Shown in pieces: positions 23,627 to 32,591 of a DNA stretch of 64,000 nucleotides. The stretch lies in contig CP034120.1 in assembly GCA_003856375.1 (NCBI GenBank), positions 3,467,501-3,531,500 of the forward strand, written 5' to 3'. This stretch comes from Glaciecola amylolytica (GTDB lineage Bacteria > Bacteroidota > Bacteroidia > Flavobacteriales_D > Crocinitomicaceae). Each line of letters starts with the position of its first letter. Position 1 is the stretch's first letter. A model generated the notes under the pieces. The model was not told the origin of the DNA and ran no database searches. It saw nothing but the letters and a program-made list of their open reading frames with translations. The position numbers and the translations under genes were made by a program.

Positions 23627-24862
23627 ATGGAAAATGCAGCAACAAGAAAATTCAACGTGCGTGAGATTCGACAGGATTTCCCGGCTCTGCGTCAACAAGT
23701 TTACGGAAAGAATCTCATTTACTTTGATAACGGAGCAACTTCTCAAAAACCGCAAATGGTCTTGGATGCCATTAACCAATATTATAGTCTGGACAATGCA
23801 AACATTCATCGCGGAGTTCACCACCTGAGCCAGAAAGCAACTTCTGAATACGAAGATGCCCGTGAAACGGTTCGCCGTTTTATCAATGCTCCGAAAAAGG
23901 AAGAAATTATCTTCACAAAAGGTACAACCGACGGAATTAATCTGGTTGCTTCTTCTTTCGGCGAGTTATTGCAGGCAGGTGATGAGATCATTATTTCGGC
24001 GATGGAACACCACTCCAATATTGTTCCGTGGCAAATGCTCGCTGAACGCAAAAAACTGGTTCTAAAGGTGATTCCTATGAACAAAAGAGGTGAATTGCTT
24101 TTGGAGGAATACCAAAACATGCTTTCTTCCAAAACAAAACTGGTTGCGATTACACATATTTCAAACAGTTTGGGAACAATCAATCCTTTGGATCAGATTA
24201 TTCCTGCGGCGCATGCTGCAGGCGCAAAAGTTTTAATCGACGGAGCGCAAAGTATTCAGCATACCAAAGTGGACGTTCAGGCAATGAATTGCGATTTCTT
24301 CGTTTTCTCCGGACACAAGGTTTTCGGACCAACTGGAATCGGAGTTTTGTACGGAAAAGAAGCTATTCTGGACGACATGCCTCCTTATCAGGGAGGTGGA
24401 GATATGATTTCCAAAGTTACTTTTGAACGCACCACTTACAACGAATTACCGTTCAAGTTTGAAGCCGGAACACCTCATATTGCAGGAGGAATCTGCTTGG
24501 GTACGGCATTGAACTATCTGAATCAATTTGATTCGAAAGAACTGGAAGAATACGAACGTGATTTGACGGAATACGCTCAGGAAATGCTGGAAACTTTCGA
24601 GAACATTACCTTGATCGGAACTGCGAAAAACAAAACTTCGGTGGTTTCTTTCCACGTACCCGGAATTCATCCTTTTGATATCGGAACACTCTTGGATAAG
24701 CAGGGAATCGCAGTTCGAACAGGACATCACTGCACACAGCCTTTGATGGATTTTTATCAAATCCCGGGAACGGTGAGAGCATCATTTGCATTTTACAACA
24801 CACGAGAAGAAATAGACCAATTTATAGCAGCAGTAGAGAAAAGTATTTCCATGCTGGCATAG
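23627..24862 (+). CDS. sufS: Cysteine desulfurase SufS
   Basis: A 411-residue PLP enzyme of the class V aminotransferase fold that takes sulfur from cysteine as a persulfide for Fe-S assembly. The PLP lysine is K231 in FSGHKVFGPTG and the catalytic cysteine is C369 in RTGHHCTQPLM, the group II (SufS) form. MEHHSNIVPWQ and DGAQSIQHTKVD are further family motifs. It is directly followed by sufE, its activating partner. Normal length; the start is supported by a promoter box four bases upstream. Confidence 0.97.
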   Translation: MENAATRKFNVREIRQDFPALRQQVYGKNLIYFDNGATSQKPQMVLDAINQYYSLDNANIHRGVHHLSQKATSEYEDARETVRRFINAPKKEEIIFTKGTTDGINLVASSFGELLQAGDEIIISAMEHHSNIVPWQMLAERKKLVLKVIPMNKRGELLLEEYQNMLSSKTKLVAITHISNSLGTINPLDQIIPAAHAAGAKVLIDGAQSIQHTKVDVQAMNCDFFVFSGHKVFGPTGIGVLYGKEAILDDMPPYQGGGDMISKVTFERTTYNELPFKFEAGTPHIAGGICLGTALNYLNQFDSKELEEYERDLTEYAQEMLETFENITLIGTAKNKTSVVSFHVPGIHPFDIGTLLDKQGIAVRTGHHCTQPLMDFYQIPGTVRASFAFYNTREEIDQFIAAVEKSISMLA

Positions 24863-24871
24863 GAGAACAAC

Positions 24872-25288
24872 ATGAGTATTGAAGAAAAGCAACAAGAGAT
24901 CATTGATGATTTTGCCATTTACGATGACTGGATGGAAAAATACGAGTACATCATTGAACTTGGAAAAGATCTGCCTTTGATTGATCCGTCCAGGAAAACG
25001 GACGACCGTTTGATCGAAGGATGTCAGAGCAGAGTTTGGCTCGATGCAGCAATCGACGAAAACAAACTTCGTTTAACGGCCGACTCGGATGCAATTATTA
25101 CCAAAGGAATTATTGGCTTGCTGATCCGGGTTTATGATAACGAAAGTCCGGAAGATATCGTGAAAAGTAATCTTCATTTCATTTCCGAAATCGGGCTTCA
25201 GGAACATCTTTCACCAACGCGGGCAAATGGTTTGGCAAGCATGGTGAAGAAAATTAAATTAATGGCATTGTCCGCATTAGCAAAGTAA
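24872..25288 (+). CDS. sufE: SufE sulfur-transfer protein
   Basis: A 138-residue cytoplasmic protein that accepts sulfur from SufS on a conserved cysteine, here C51 in LIEGCQSRVW, and passes it to SufB. It begins 10 bases after sufS. The family opening (QQEIIDDFAIYDDWMEKYEYIIELG) is clear. Confidence 0.95.
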   Translation: MSIEEKQQEIIDDFAIYDDWMEKYEYIIELGKDLPLIDPSRKTDDRLIEGCQSRVWLDAAIDENKLRLTADSDAIITKGIIGLLIRVYDNESPEDIVKSNLHFISEIGLQEHLSPTRANGLASMVKKIKLMALSALAK

Positions 25289-25289
25289 A

Positions 25290-25595
25290 ATGGAACATCT
25301 GGAAGACAAAATTGTCACAATTTTAAAAACCATTTTCGACCCGGAAATTCCCGTAGATATTTACGAACTCGGGTTAATTTACGAAGTACGCATTTCGAAG
25401 GAAGGTGTTGTTGAAATCGATATGACATTGACTTCTCCGAACTGTCCGGTGGCGGAATCTCTGCCGAAAGACGTAAAAGAAAAAGTAGAAAGCATCGAAG
25501 AAGTTTCGGAAGCACATGTAAACATTGTTTTTGACCCTCCGTGGGACAAGGATATGATGAGCGAAGAAGCAAAACTGGAATTGGGATTTTTATAA
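25290..25595 (+). CDS. DUF59/MIP18-family protein of the SUF operon (SufT-like)
   Basis: This 101-residue protein has the MIP18/DUF59 fold, with FDPEIPVDIYELGLIYEV and LTSPNCPVAESLP carrying the conserved cysteine, and VVFDPPWDKDMMSE-type end. In SUF operons these proteins help in Fe-S maturation of targets. It starts one base after sufE, so it is translationally linked. It resembles the C-terminal half of SufT; a separate symbol is not assigned. Confidence 0.9.
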   Translation: MEHLEDKIVTILKTIFDPEIPVDIYELGLIYEVRISKEGVVEIDMTLTSPNCPVAESLPKDVKEKVESIEEVSEAHVNIVFDPPWDKDMMSEEAKLELGFL

Positions 25596-25624
25596 CAAGT
25601 GAAAATAGAGAATTGTAAAATTGA

Positions 25625-25668
25625 CAAGAAACTGCATTAACATTTGTTTCTTGCTTTTTCTTCTTTTC
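25625..25668 (+). terminator. Possible terminator of the sufSE operon
   Basis: CAAGAAAC (25625-25632) and GTTTCTTG (25646-25653) form an 8-base perfect stem with a 13-base loop, followed by a T-rich tract. The stem is AT-rich, so strength is uncertain. Confidence 0.45.
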
Positions 25669-25784
25669 AATGACCCATTTTAAATTTTCAATTCTTTTAG
25701 CTTCTTTTAAAACAAGACAACTAAATTTATTGCGCGAATCTGAGCAACTGATCGGATTCATTTAATTAATCGAAACAAATTGTT

Positions 25785-27029
25785 ATGACAAGAAGAGTTG
25801 TAATTACCGGATTGGGAGCCCTTACGCCAATCGGAAATAACGTTCCCGATTTTTGGAACAACATGAAAGCTGGTAAAAGCGGTGCTGCACCCATTACCAA
25901 ATTTGACACTACAAAATTTAAAACTTCTTTTGCCTGCGAAATAAAAGGCTATAATCCTGCCGATCATTTTGATGTAAAGGAAATCCGAAAGTACGATCCT
26001 TTCTCCCAATATGCTTTGGTTGCAGTGAGAGAAGCAGTTGCAGATGCTGGAATTAATTTCGAAAATCTGAACAGAGATCGTATCGGAGTGATTTGGGGAT
26101 CCGGAAACGGAGGAATCCAGACTTTCCAGGATCAAATGAAGGAATATTGTGCCGGAGACGGTACTCCGCGTTTTACACCTTTCTTTATTCCCCGCATTTT
26201 GGTGGATATTGCTTCCGGGATTATTTCCATGGAATATGGTCTGCGCGGAATCAATTACTGTGCTGTTTCGGCGTGCGCTACTTCCAACACGGCCATGATT
26301 GATGCTTTTAACTACATCAAATGGGGAAAAGCAAACATGATTATCTCCGGTGGTTCTGAAGCTGCAATTAATGAAGCAGCAATGGGCGGATTCTCTTCTG
26401 CACAAGCATTATCCAAACGCAATGATTCCCCTGAAACAGCTTCCCGTCCGTTCGATGTAACGCGTGATGGCTTTGTTATGGGTGAAGGAGCTGCAGCAGT
26501 GATTCTGGAAGAATACGAACACGCGGTGGCTCGTGGCGCTAAAATCTACGCAGAAGTAGTTGGAGGTGGAATGGCGGCAGATGCTTATCACTTAACGGGA
26601 ACTCACCCGGAAGGAGACGGAGCTGTTTTAGGAATGGAAGAAGCGCTTCGCGATGCGGAAATCACTCCGGACCAAATCGATTACATCAATATGCACGCAA
26701 CTTCTACAGCACAGGGAGACAACAGTGAGTTGATCGCTTTGAGACGTGTATTCGGTGAAAGACAATCCTTAAGTGTTTCGGGAACGAAATCGATGACCGG
26801 ACATTTACTCGGAGCTGCAGGAGCTGTTGAAGCCATTTCCTGTATTCTGGCGATTCAGGATTCAATCGTTCCTCCAACGATCAATACAACGGAGATCGAG
26901 CCGGATTTCAAGGATTTGTTTGATTTTCCTTTGCAAAAAGGGAAAGAGAAAGAAATTACGTATGCCATGAGCAATACCTTCGGTTTCGGAGGACATATTG
27001 CAACGGTGATTTTCAAGAAATTTCAATAG
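25785..27029 (+). CDS. fabF: Beta-ketoacyl-ACP synthase II
   Basis: A 414-residue condensing enzyme that elongates acyl-ACP with malonyl-ACP in type II fatty-acid synthesis. The Cys-His-His triad is complete: C164 in VSACATSNT, H304 in NMHATSTAQGD and H340 in MTGHLLGAAGA. The N-terminal RRVVITGLGALTPIGN and C-terminal SNTFGFGGHIATV are typical. It is a single gene here, not in a fab operon. The upstream 190 bases have no clean TAnnTTTG box. A shared palindromic terminator follows. Confidence 0.96.
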   Translation: MTRRVVITGLGALTPIGNNVPDFWNNMKAGKSGAAPITKFDTTKFKTSFACEIKGYNPADHFDVKEIRKYDPFSQYALVAVREAVADAGINFENLNRDRIGVIWGSGNGGIQTFQDQMKEYCAGDGTPRFTPFFIPRILVDIASGIISMEYGLRGINYCAVSACATSNTAMIDAFNYIKWGKANMIISGGSEAAINEAAMGGFSSAQALSKRNDSPETASRPFDVTRDGFVMGEGAAAVILEEYEHAVARGAKIYAEVVGGGMAADAYHLTGTHPEGDGAVLGMEEALRDAEITPDQIDYINMHATSTAQGDNSELIALRRVFGERQSLSVSGTKSMTGHLLGAAGAVEAISCILAIQDSIVPPTINTTEIEPDFKDLFDFPLQKGKEKEITYAMSNTFGFGGHIATVIFKKFQ

Positions 27030-27036
27030 AACAAAA

Positions 27037-27076
27037 AAACAATTCGGGGCGAAAAATTTTTCGCCCCGAATTGTTT
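27037..27076. terminator. Perfect 40-base palindromic bidirectional terminator
   Basis: AAAACAATTCGGGGCGAAAA and its exact complement form a perfect 20-base-pair hairpin centred at 27056/27057 between convergent genes. The last base overlaps the stop codon of the hydrolase gene. Confidence 0.9.
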
Positions 27077-27909
27077 TATATCTTATCAATCCAATCGATA
27101 ACCTGCTGGCAAAAAAACTGTAATTCCTCGGAATCACGTTTCATTGGATGTGTTGTATTCAACGTGTGTCCTGCTTGCGGAATCGGGAGGAATGCATTCT
27201 TCAGATTGTTCTTATAAACCCACGAAAAAATCGTTCTTCCATGTTCGAAAGGAACGGCTTCGTCATCCACAGCATGCGCTACAAAACAGGGAATAGTCAA
27301 TTCTTCAACGATTGGCTGCATATTCCACGCAGTATCACTGGCTAAAGTTTCTTCTAAAAACTCAGGACCCTGCGGCAATTCTTGTTTGGTTCGCATATTC
27401 GGCCTGAAGTAAACTCCGTTTTTCTTCCATTCCTCCATAATTTCGGGAGTCCGGGTATTGAGTGTCCGCAAGGAATTCAACAAAATAATTCCTGAAAGCG
27501 CGATTCCGTTCTTTTGAATTTGCCGGCTTGCAAATGCTGCGGAAAAACCTCCCATACTGTGACCAAAAAGAAACAAGTGTTTCGGCGGGGAAATCCATTC
27601 TCCCGACATCATTTTTTGAGCCATGAAGGATAAATCTTCTACTTCCAGCCGTCTGCTGTTGGCTTTGTAGCTTTCCAGATCATCGAAGTAGTCTCCGTCG
27701 TCAGAGATTCCGCAATGCGTGTAGTTGAACGCCACAGAAGAAATTCCGCTTGCTGCAAGAGAATCCTGAATAGTCGGGAACATCCCGAAATGATAAAAAC
27801 CATTGTGACCGCAAGCCATCAAAACCCAGGGACTGCTGTTTCCGCAATCCACTAATTTTCCACGGATCATTCCGTTGGGACTTTCTAACTGAAAAAGTTT
27901 CGTCTGCAT
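27076..27909 (-). CDS. Alpha/beta hydrolase
   Basis: A 277-residue cytoplasmic serine hydrolase. The nucleophile elbow is GHSMGG with S118; the acid is D215 or D216 in AHAVDDEAVP and the histidine is H248 in QAGHTLN, so the triad is complete. The chain opens MQTKLFQLESPNGMIRGKLV, suggesting a lid-less esterase or lysophospholipase-like fold. There is no signal peptide. The substrate cannot be told from sequence. It faces fabF across a shared terminator; no functional link is implied. Confidence 0.8.
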   Translation of the reverse strand: MQTKLFQLESPNGMIRGKLVDCGNSSPWVLMACGHNGFYHFGMFPTIQDSLAASGISSVAFNYTHCGISDDGDYFDDLESYKANSRRLEVEDLSFMAQKMMSGEWISPPKHLFLFGHSMGGFSAAFASRQIQKNGIALSGIILLNSLRTLNTRTPEIMEEWKKNGVYFRPNMRTKQELPQGPEFLEETLASDTAWNMQPIVEELTIPCFVAHAVDDEAVPFEHGRTIFSWVYKNNLKNAFLPIPQAGHTLNTTHPMKRDSEELQFFCQQVIDWIDKI

Positions 27910-28016
27910 GTTTTATGAGTTGACTTGTTCCCTTATTTGTCCGTAAAAAGTAAACACCTTTTAGCACATTCACAACTTCAGGTGCGAATCCTCCGGAAAT
28001 TTCATGTTTTCAGGAA

Positions 28017-28889
28017 TCAGAACATCCCGAAATAACAGACACCGTTTCGCCAGAAAACAGCCGGGAACGGGATTTTGATCGTATTCAATGGTTTCAGCAC
28101 TTTTCTCAACCACGGTTTCTTAATCGGAAGCTGCGACCAATCGATATCCAGTGAAATGGCGTATTCCTGCTTTGCAAAGTACGATCTGCCCGAATTCACA
28201 TCCGTGTAGGAATTTAAGTATCCGTGCAATTTTGCATCAATGCTGTAGCCAAATCCGATCTGAATCCACTTCGGAAAGGAAGATTCCTTGAAGAATGTTC
28301 CGGGTGCAACACACAGCCAATAGCTTTGGGCATTGTAATCCTTGAGAAGTCTTTCCGGAAAATTCGAACCCAATGTATTCGGACGAATTTTGGCGTAAGG
28401 AGATGATTTATAACCGAATTTCAGTTGAAAACGCTGCTCATCCCAGCCCAATTGCTGACCGACAAATAATACCGATCCGAGGGTGTTTGCAGTCAAATCA
28501 GCGACGGAAAACCCCCATTCGCTGCTGAATCCGTCCAATACTTCTACCGACAACTGATATGTCCAGGCAATTCCTCCAGAGAGCCAAACCGCCTTTTTTC
28601 GCGGCATTCTTGCCCAACGCCAGGCTGCGTATTCGGCCATGGAAAGCTGATATGCCGTGTAAGCGTGCCCCAATTTATCCATGTACATCCATTCTTTGGA
28701 ATCGTCGAAGGTGTGAAACCCGGATTTCGGATAATCCTGATACCAAACAGCTGAAAGCAATGCAATACTTCCTCCTCCGAGCGCTACATTCGTTCCGGCA
28801 ACCCAATAAGATCGTTTATTCCAGGAGGAATCCTGTTGAGCAGAGGAATTGAAAATCACAAAAAAAAGACAGAAGAGAAGTACTTTCAC
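28017..28889 (-). CDS. DUF2279 (YfiM-like) family protein
   Basis: A 290-residue protein. A longer frame would begin with TTG at 28940. I prefer the GTG at 28887-28889 because it starts a signal sequence (VKVLLFCLFFVIFNSSAQQ) and a near-consensus TATTTTTC box ends five bases upstream. The DUF2279 core is visible: FHTFDDSKEWMYMDKLGHAYTAYQ, ...GGIAWTYQLSVEVLDGFSSEWGFS and DLTANTLGS. These proteins are predicted envelope proteins of unknown function with several hydrophobic or amphipathic segments. It does not share a transcript clearly with its neighbours. Confidence 0.75.
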   Translation of the reverse strand: MKVLLFCLFFVIFNSSAQQDSSWNKRSYWVAGTNVALGGGSIALLSAVWYQDYPKSGFHTFDDSKEWMYMDKLGHAYTAYQLSMAEYAAWRWARMPRKKAVWLSGGIAWTYQLSVEVLDGFSSEWGFSVADLTANTLGSVLFVGQQLGWDEQRFQLKFGYKSSPYAKIRPNTLGSNFPERLLKDYNAQSYWLCVAPGTFFKESSFPKWIQIGFGYSIDAKLHGYLNSYTDVNSGRSYFAKQEYAISLDIDWSQLPIKKPWLRKVLKPLNTIKIPFPAVFWRNGVCYFGMF

Positions 28890-28948
28890 GCCTGAAAAAT
28901 ACAACTTTCTGTCTTTAAATTTTGTTCTGACGAACAACAAATCAGATT

Positions 28949-30481
28949 TTATCGTGCCAACGCAACTTCAAAAGTGATATCCACCAAATCCCCGATCTTG
29001 GAATCGGACGTCATGTTGTGTTTCGTTCTGTCTATTGCCGATTTACCAACAAATACAAGGATCTCACTTCCGTCTTTATTCACTTTGGAAACAAAACGCA
29101 GGTTTACGGTCACTTCCACTTTCGCCCCTACAAATTCCAGATCTCCTGTAATTCTGTAATCCTCGCCTACTTTTTCAATCTTTTTGGAAGTGTACGTGAT
29201 TTTCGGATATTTTTCAGATTGGATGAATTCATCACTTAAAACCGATTCATCTCGAATATCATTGAATGTCGTTAGACTTCCGCTTTTCATTTCAACCTGC
29301 AAATTTCTGATCACTCCCGCTTTGTCCAATTGAACTTCTGTTGTGAATTCCTTGATAGCTCCGGCGGTTCTGCTGGCAGGAGGCCCTACTTCAAATTCCA
29401 GTTTTGAATTGGCAGCAACACTTTTCCATGCTCCCGCATCTCCATCAGTCAATGCAATTGCAGGAATATCCATCACATCTTTTTTCTTCGCCGTTTGATT
29501 TTCAGGCTCATTTCCATTATCCAACAGGGTTTCTACTTTCAACTTTTCCGGTTGGAACAGTGAATCTACCGGGTTGGTGAATCCGATCAGGATCAAAGGC
29601 AATAACATGCCCTGAAAAGGTTTGCCCGGTTCCGGTTGTTCTATCAAAGCCAAAGCCAGAGAAGATCCGATAATTGCTCCTAACAAAGTTGGCGTGCCTC
29701 CGAAGTTTTCATTGATAAAGCCGAAACTTACCAAAACTCCTAAAATCAGAACGGGAATAAATAAACTTATAAAGACATTTTTGATTGATTTACAAGCCCA
29801 CAATGAACCTAAACCTGCCAGAATTCCCATCCACAGATTGCCTTTCAACAAAGAGTCGGAAATTCCTTCCAATGAATTCAGGGAGAAGAAAATCCACGCT
29901 ACGGCAAAAAGTAAGATACTTAATTGCAAACCACTGTTTGACCGAAGTGCCAGATTCGACGCAAAATAACCGGTTGCCAATAAAATCACTCCGAAAGTGG
30001 ATACGAAAAACGAAGCGGCAAACACAAAGATTCCCAAATAAACCAATGAAACCGCCGAATTGAATTCCGTTCCGTTTGCCCCGAACCAACGAACTGCAAA
30101 ATAGTCCTTGATCTTAGCCAAAAGCGGAATCAACGATCCGATGATTGCAAACGCTGCAACTTCGAAAGTCCAATCTACTTCAAAACCCTGATACGTTGCC
30201 TTTGCTCCGATCGGAATCAAAGCCAGAAATCCGACAAAATAAGATGCCACCATTCTGATTTTCTCCGAAAGCAGGGAAATAAAATATCCCAATCCAATCA
30301 TTCCGATCAGCGTAAAGCAGATCATACCCAATGAAGGATCGTGTTCGAATCCACTTGTCAAAGCAACGATCAAACAGCAGATCGCGATGCTCAGTGAAGT
30401 CTTAAAAAAAAATGCTGATTTTGCTAAAAAGGCGGTTATGATTGCTATTATTCCGACGCCCAGTCCTAGATAATTTTCCAT
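28949..30481 (-). CDS. Polytopic membrane protein fused to a YceI-like lipocalin domain
   Basis: This 510-residue protein starts at the ATG 30479-30481 (MENYLGLGVG), preferred over a longer frame because the membrane segments begin at once. Residues 1-315 hold about ten hydrophobic helices with short loops. A charged linker (about 320-350) leads to a C-terminal YceI-like domain (about 355-510) with KSVAANSKLEFEV, the FNDIRDESVLSDEFIQSEKYPKITYTSK segment and HNMTSDSKIGDLVDITFEV. YceI proteins are usually free secreted lipocalin-like binders of isoprenoids or lipids; the fusion would place the domain at the membrane. Function unknown. Confidence 0.75.
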   Translation of the reverse strand: MENYLGLGVGIIAIITAFLAKSAFFFKTSLSIAICCLIVALTSGFEHDPSLGMICFTLIGMIGLGYFISLLSEKIRMVASYFVGFLALIPIGAKATYQGFEVDWTFEVAAFAIIGSLIPLLAKIKDYFAVRWFGANGTEFNSAVSLVYLGIFVFAASFFVSTFGVILLATGYFASNLALRSNSGLQLSILLFAVAWIFFSLNSLEGISDSLLKGNLWMGILAGLGSLWACKSIKNVFISLFIPVLILGVLVSFGFINENFGGTPTLLGAIIGSSLALALIEQPEPGKPFQGMLLPLILIGFTNPVDSLFQPEKLKVETLLDNGNEPENQTAKKKDVMDIPAIALTDGDAGAWKSVAANSKLEFEVGPPASRTAGAIKEFTTEVQLDKAGVIRNLQVEMKSGSLTTFNDIRDESVLSDEFIQSEKYPKITYTSKKIEKVGEDYRITGDLEFVGAKVEVTVNLRFVSKVNKDGSEILVFVGKSAIDRTKHNMTSDSKIGDLVDITFEVALAR

Positions 30482-30624
30482 AATTTGTAATTTTTCACAA
30501 GTATACAAATAATTTATTTACCGTGGTATATATTTCTTTTGGAATTATTATAGGGAAAATTTAGAATAAAAAAATGAGCTTTCCAAAGATAATTTTAACA
30601 ATTAGGATCGCCCGAATCTGTTTG

Positions 30625-31368
30625 TCAGAGAAACAAAGGGTTTTTGACCTTCTCTTCCAGTAAACGATGAAAAAGCGGGTCTTTCAAAGATCTTTCCAGC
30701 GTTTCCAAATGTTGAATCCGGTGACAGTCGCTGCCCAAAATGTCAATTAATCCGGCTTTCAGGAGTTTGATTGCCTGATTTTTTATTTCAGGTCCGTAAT
30801 GTCCGGTAAAAGAGTTTAAATTGACCTGAATCATGCAGCCCCGTTCCTGCAATTGTTTTGCCACTTCAATGGAAGGATGGTAATACAGGTATCTTTCAAA
30901 ATGCGCCAGAATGGGTTGATATCCGGCAGATTTCAGTTGAAAAACCACCTCTTCTACCCGGGAAGGCTGATTGCGGAATGAAAATTCAAAAAGGATGTGA
31001 TTTCCATGAAAAGGCAGTAAATCTTTGGTTCGGATCCGTTCAAAAAAAGTTTCGTCAAAATAATATTCAGCTGATGCATCCAACTGAAGTTTCAACCCCA
31101 ATTCTTCACTCACTTTTCTGACTTCCTGCAATTTTCCGAGGATAATTTCAGTGGTGTTGTCGTATACTCCCGACATGACGTGCGGAGTAAAGATCAGTTT
31201 TTGATATCCCAGTTCTTCAAATTTCCGAAGCATGCCGATGGTGTGATCCATAGAAGGAGCTCCGTCATCGATTCCGGGAAGTAAATGACTGTGTATATCG
31301 ACCTGCAAAATTCCGCCAATATCTGCAGCTTCCTTCTTCCGGCCCTTAAACACATTGAATAAACTCAT
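30625..31368 (-). CDS. CpsB/CapC-family tyrosine-protein phosphatase
   Basis: A 247-residue PHP-fold metal phosphatase that removes phosphate from tyrosine kinases controlling polysaccharide export. Metal-binding motifs are DIHSHLLPGIDDG (about 24-36), TPHVMSG, AHFERY and GSDCHR. The ATG at 31366-31368 (MSLFNVF) is two bases from the stop of rfbB, while a longer frame would run into rfbB. The likely substrate is the Wzc-like kinase at 61080-63434. A cytoplasmic enzyme; all motif residues are present. Confidence 0.85.
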   Translation of the reverse strand: MSLFNVFKGRKKEAADIGGILQVDIHSHLLPGIDDGAPSMDHTIGMLRKFEELGYQKLIFTPHVMSGVYDNTTEIILGKLQEVRKVSEELGLKLQLDASAEYYFDETFFERIRTKDLLPFHGNHILFEFSFRNQPSRVEEVVFQLKSAGYQPILAHFERYLYYHPSIEVAKQLQERGCMIQVNLNSFTGHYGPEIKNQAIKLLKAGLIDILGSDCHRIQHLETLERSLKDPLFHRLLEEKVKNPLFL

Positions 31369-31369
31369 T

Positions 31370-32416
31370 TTAGCGCTGATTGTACATGCTTTTGTAATAA
31401 TCCTGATAAGCACCGGAAGTCACTTCTTTCACCCAATCCTGATTATTCAGATACCATTTCACGGTTTCACGCAATCCTTCTTCAAAAGTAATGCTCGGTT
31501 TCCAGCCCAATTCATCAAAGAGTTTTGTGGCATCGATCGCATAGCGCAAATCATGTCCGGCACGATCTTTCACATAGGTGATCAATTCTGCGCTTTCACC
31601 TGCTTTTCTTCCGAGCTCCTGATCCATAATTTGACATAATTCATGAATCAGATCGATATTCCGCCACTCATTCCATCCTCCGATATTGTAATTGCAGCCA
31701 ATCGCTCCTTTGTGAAAAATCACGTCTATTGCCCGAGCGTGGTCTTCCACCCAAAGCCAGTCTCTCACGTTAATCCCTTCACCGTAAACAGGCAGAGGCT
31801 TTTTGTTGAGGATATTATTGATCATCAGGGGAATTAATTTTTCCGGATGATGATTGCTTCCGTAATTGTTTGAGCAATTCGATCTTTTGATCGGGAAATC
31901 GTATGTGTGATAGTAGGCAGAAACAAAATGATCGGAAGCTGCTTTCGATGCCGAATAAGGACTTCTCGGGTCGTAAGATGTCGTTTCAGTAAAGAAACCT
32001 TCCAAGCCAAGTGAACCGAAAACCTCATCGGTGGAAACATGGTAAAAAACATGTCCTTTATTGGTTTTCCAATAAGCACGCGCCTGATTCATCAGATTTA
32101 CCGTTCCGACTACATTGGTGTGAACAAATTCCATCGGTCCTTCGATCGATCGGTCAACATGAGATTCTGCCGCCAAATGAATGACATCCGTGATCTGATA
32201 TTTCTCAAACGCCGTTTTCACATCTTGTTCGGAAGTGATATCTCCTTTGACAAAAATGTGATTCTTTGCATCCATCACGTCTTTCAGATTTGCCAGATTC
32301 CCCGCATATGTCAGGGCATCAAATGTCACAATCTGATAAGATGGATATTTATTCACCAGCAAGCGAACCAAATGCGAACCAATGAAGCCTGCGCCTCCCG
32401 TAACCAGAATATTCAT
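31370..32416 (-). CDS. rfbB: dTDP-glucose 4,6-dehydratase
   Basis: A 348-residue short-chain dehydrogenase that converts dTDP-glucose to dTDP-4-keto-6-deoxyglucose for rhamnose and related sugars. GGAGFIGSHLVRLL (NAD binding), HLAAESHVDRSI, STDEVFGSLG and the catalytic YSASKAASDHF are typical. The start is the ATG at 32414-32416 (MNILVTGG); the 20 residues upstream are not needed. It is separated from rfbC (63439) by 31 kb, so the dTDP-rhamnose genes are dispersed; rmlA and rmlD are not in the window. Confidence 0.95.
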   Translation of the reverse strand: MNILVTGGAGFIGSHLVRLLVNKYPSYQIVTFDALTYAGNLANLKDVMDAKNHIFVKGDITSEQDVKTAFEKYQITDVIHLAAESHVDRSIEGPMEFVHTNVVGTVNLMNQARAYWKTNKGHVFYHVSTDEVFGSLGLEGFFTETTSYDPRSPYSASKAASDHFVSAYYHTYDFPIKRSNCSNNYGSNHHPEKLIPLMINNILNKKPLPVYGEGINVRDWLWVEDHARAIDVIFHKGAIGCNYNIGGWNEWRNIDLIHELCQIMDQELGRKAGESAELITYVKDRAGHDLRYAIDATKLFDELGWKPSITFEEGLRETVKWYLNNQDWVKEVTSGAYQDYYKSMYNQR

Positions 32417-32511
32417 AGAAATGTTGCTCTTTGATGTAAAGTTACATAAAATATGGTGCGGTGTTTCAGGATTCATGCATCCGGAATTCCATCATTTCAA
32501 AAAAACAGGTT

Positions 32512-32542
32512 AAAAAAAGAATGCGGCCCAAAAGCCGCATTC
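32512..32542 (-). terminator. Terminator after the 725-residue surface protein
   Basis: GAATGCGGC (32519-32527) and GCCGCATTC (32534-32542) form a perfect 9-base stem; the A run at 32512-32518 is a U tract on the reverse transcript. It lies 50 bases after the stop at 32592. Confidence 0.85.
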
Positions 32543-32591
32543 CATTATTGAAGGTACAATAACAAAAGAACTAAAAACTGATGATTATTCA

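Noticed and set aside
25758-26405. 215-residue frame antisense to fabF
   Set aside because: A shadow of a well-conserved gene; composition rich in S, N and C is typical of antisense frames.
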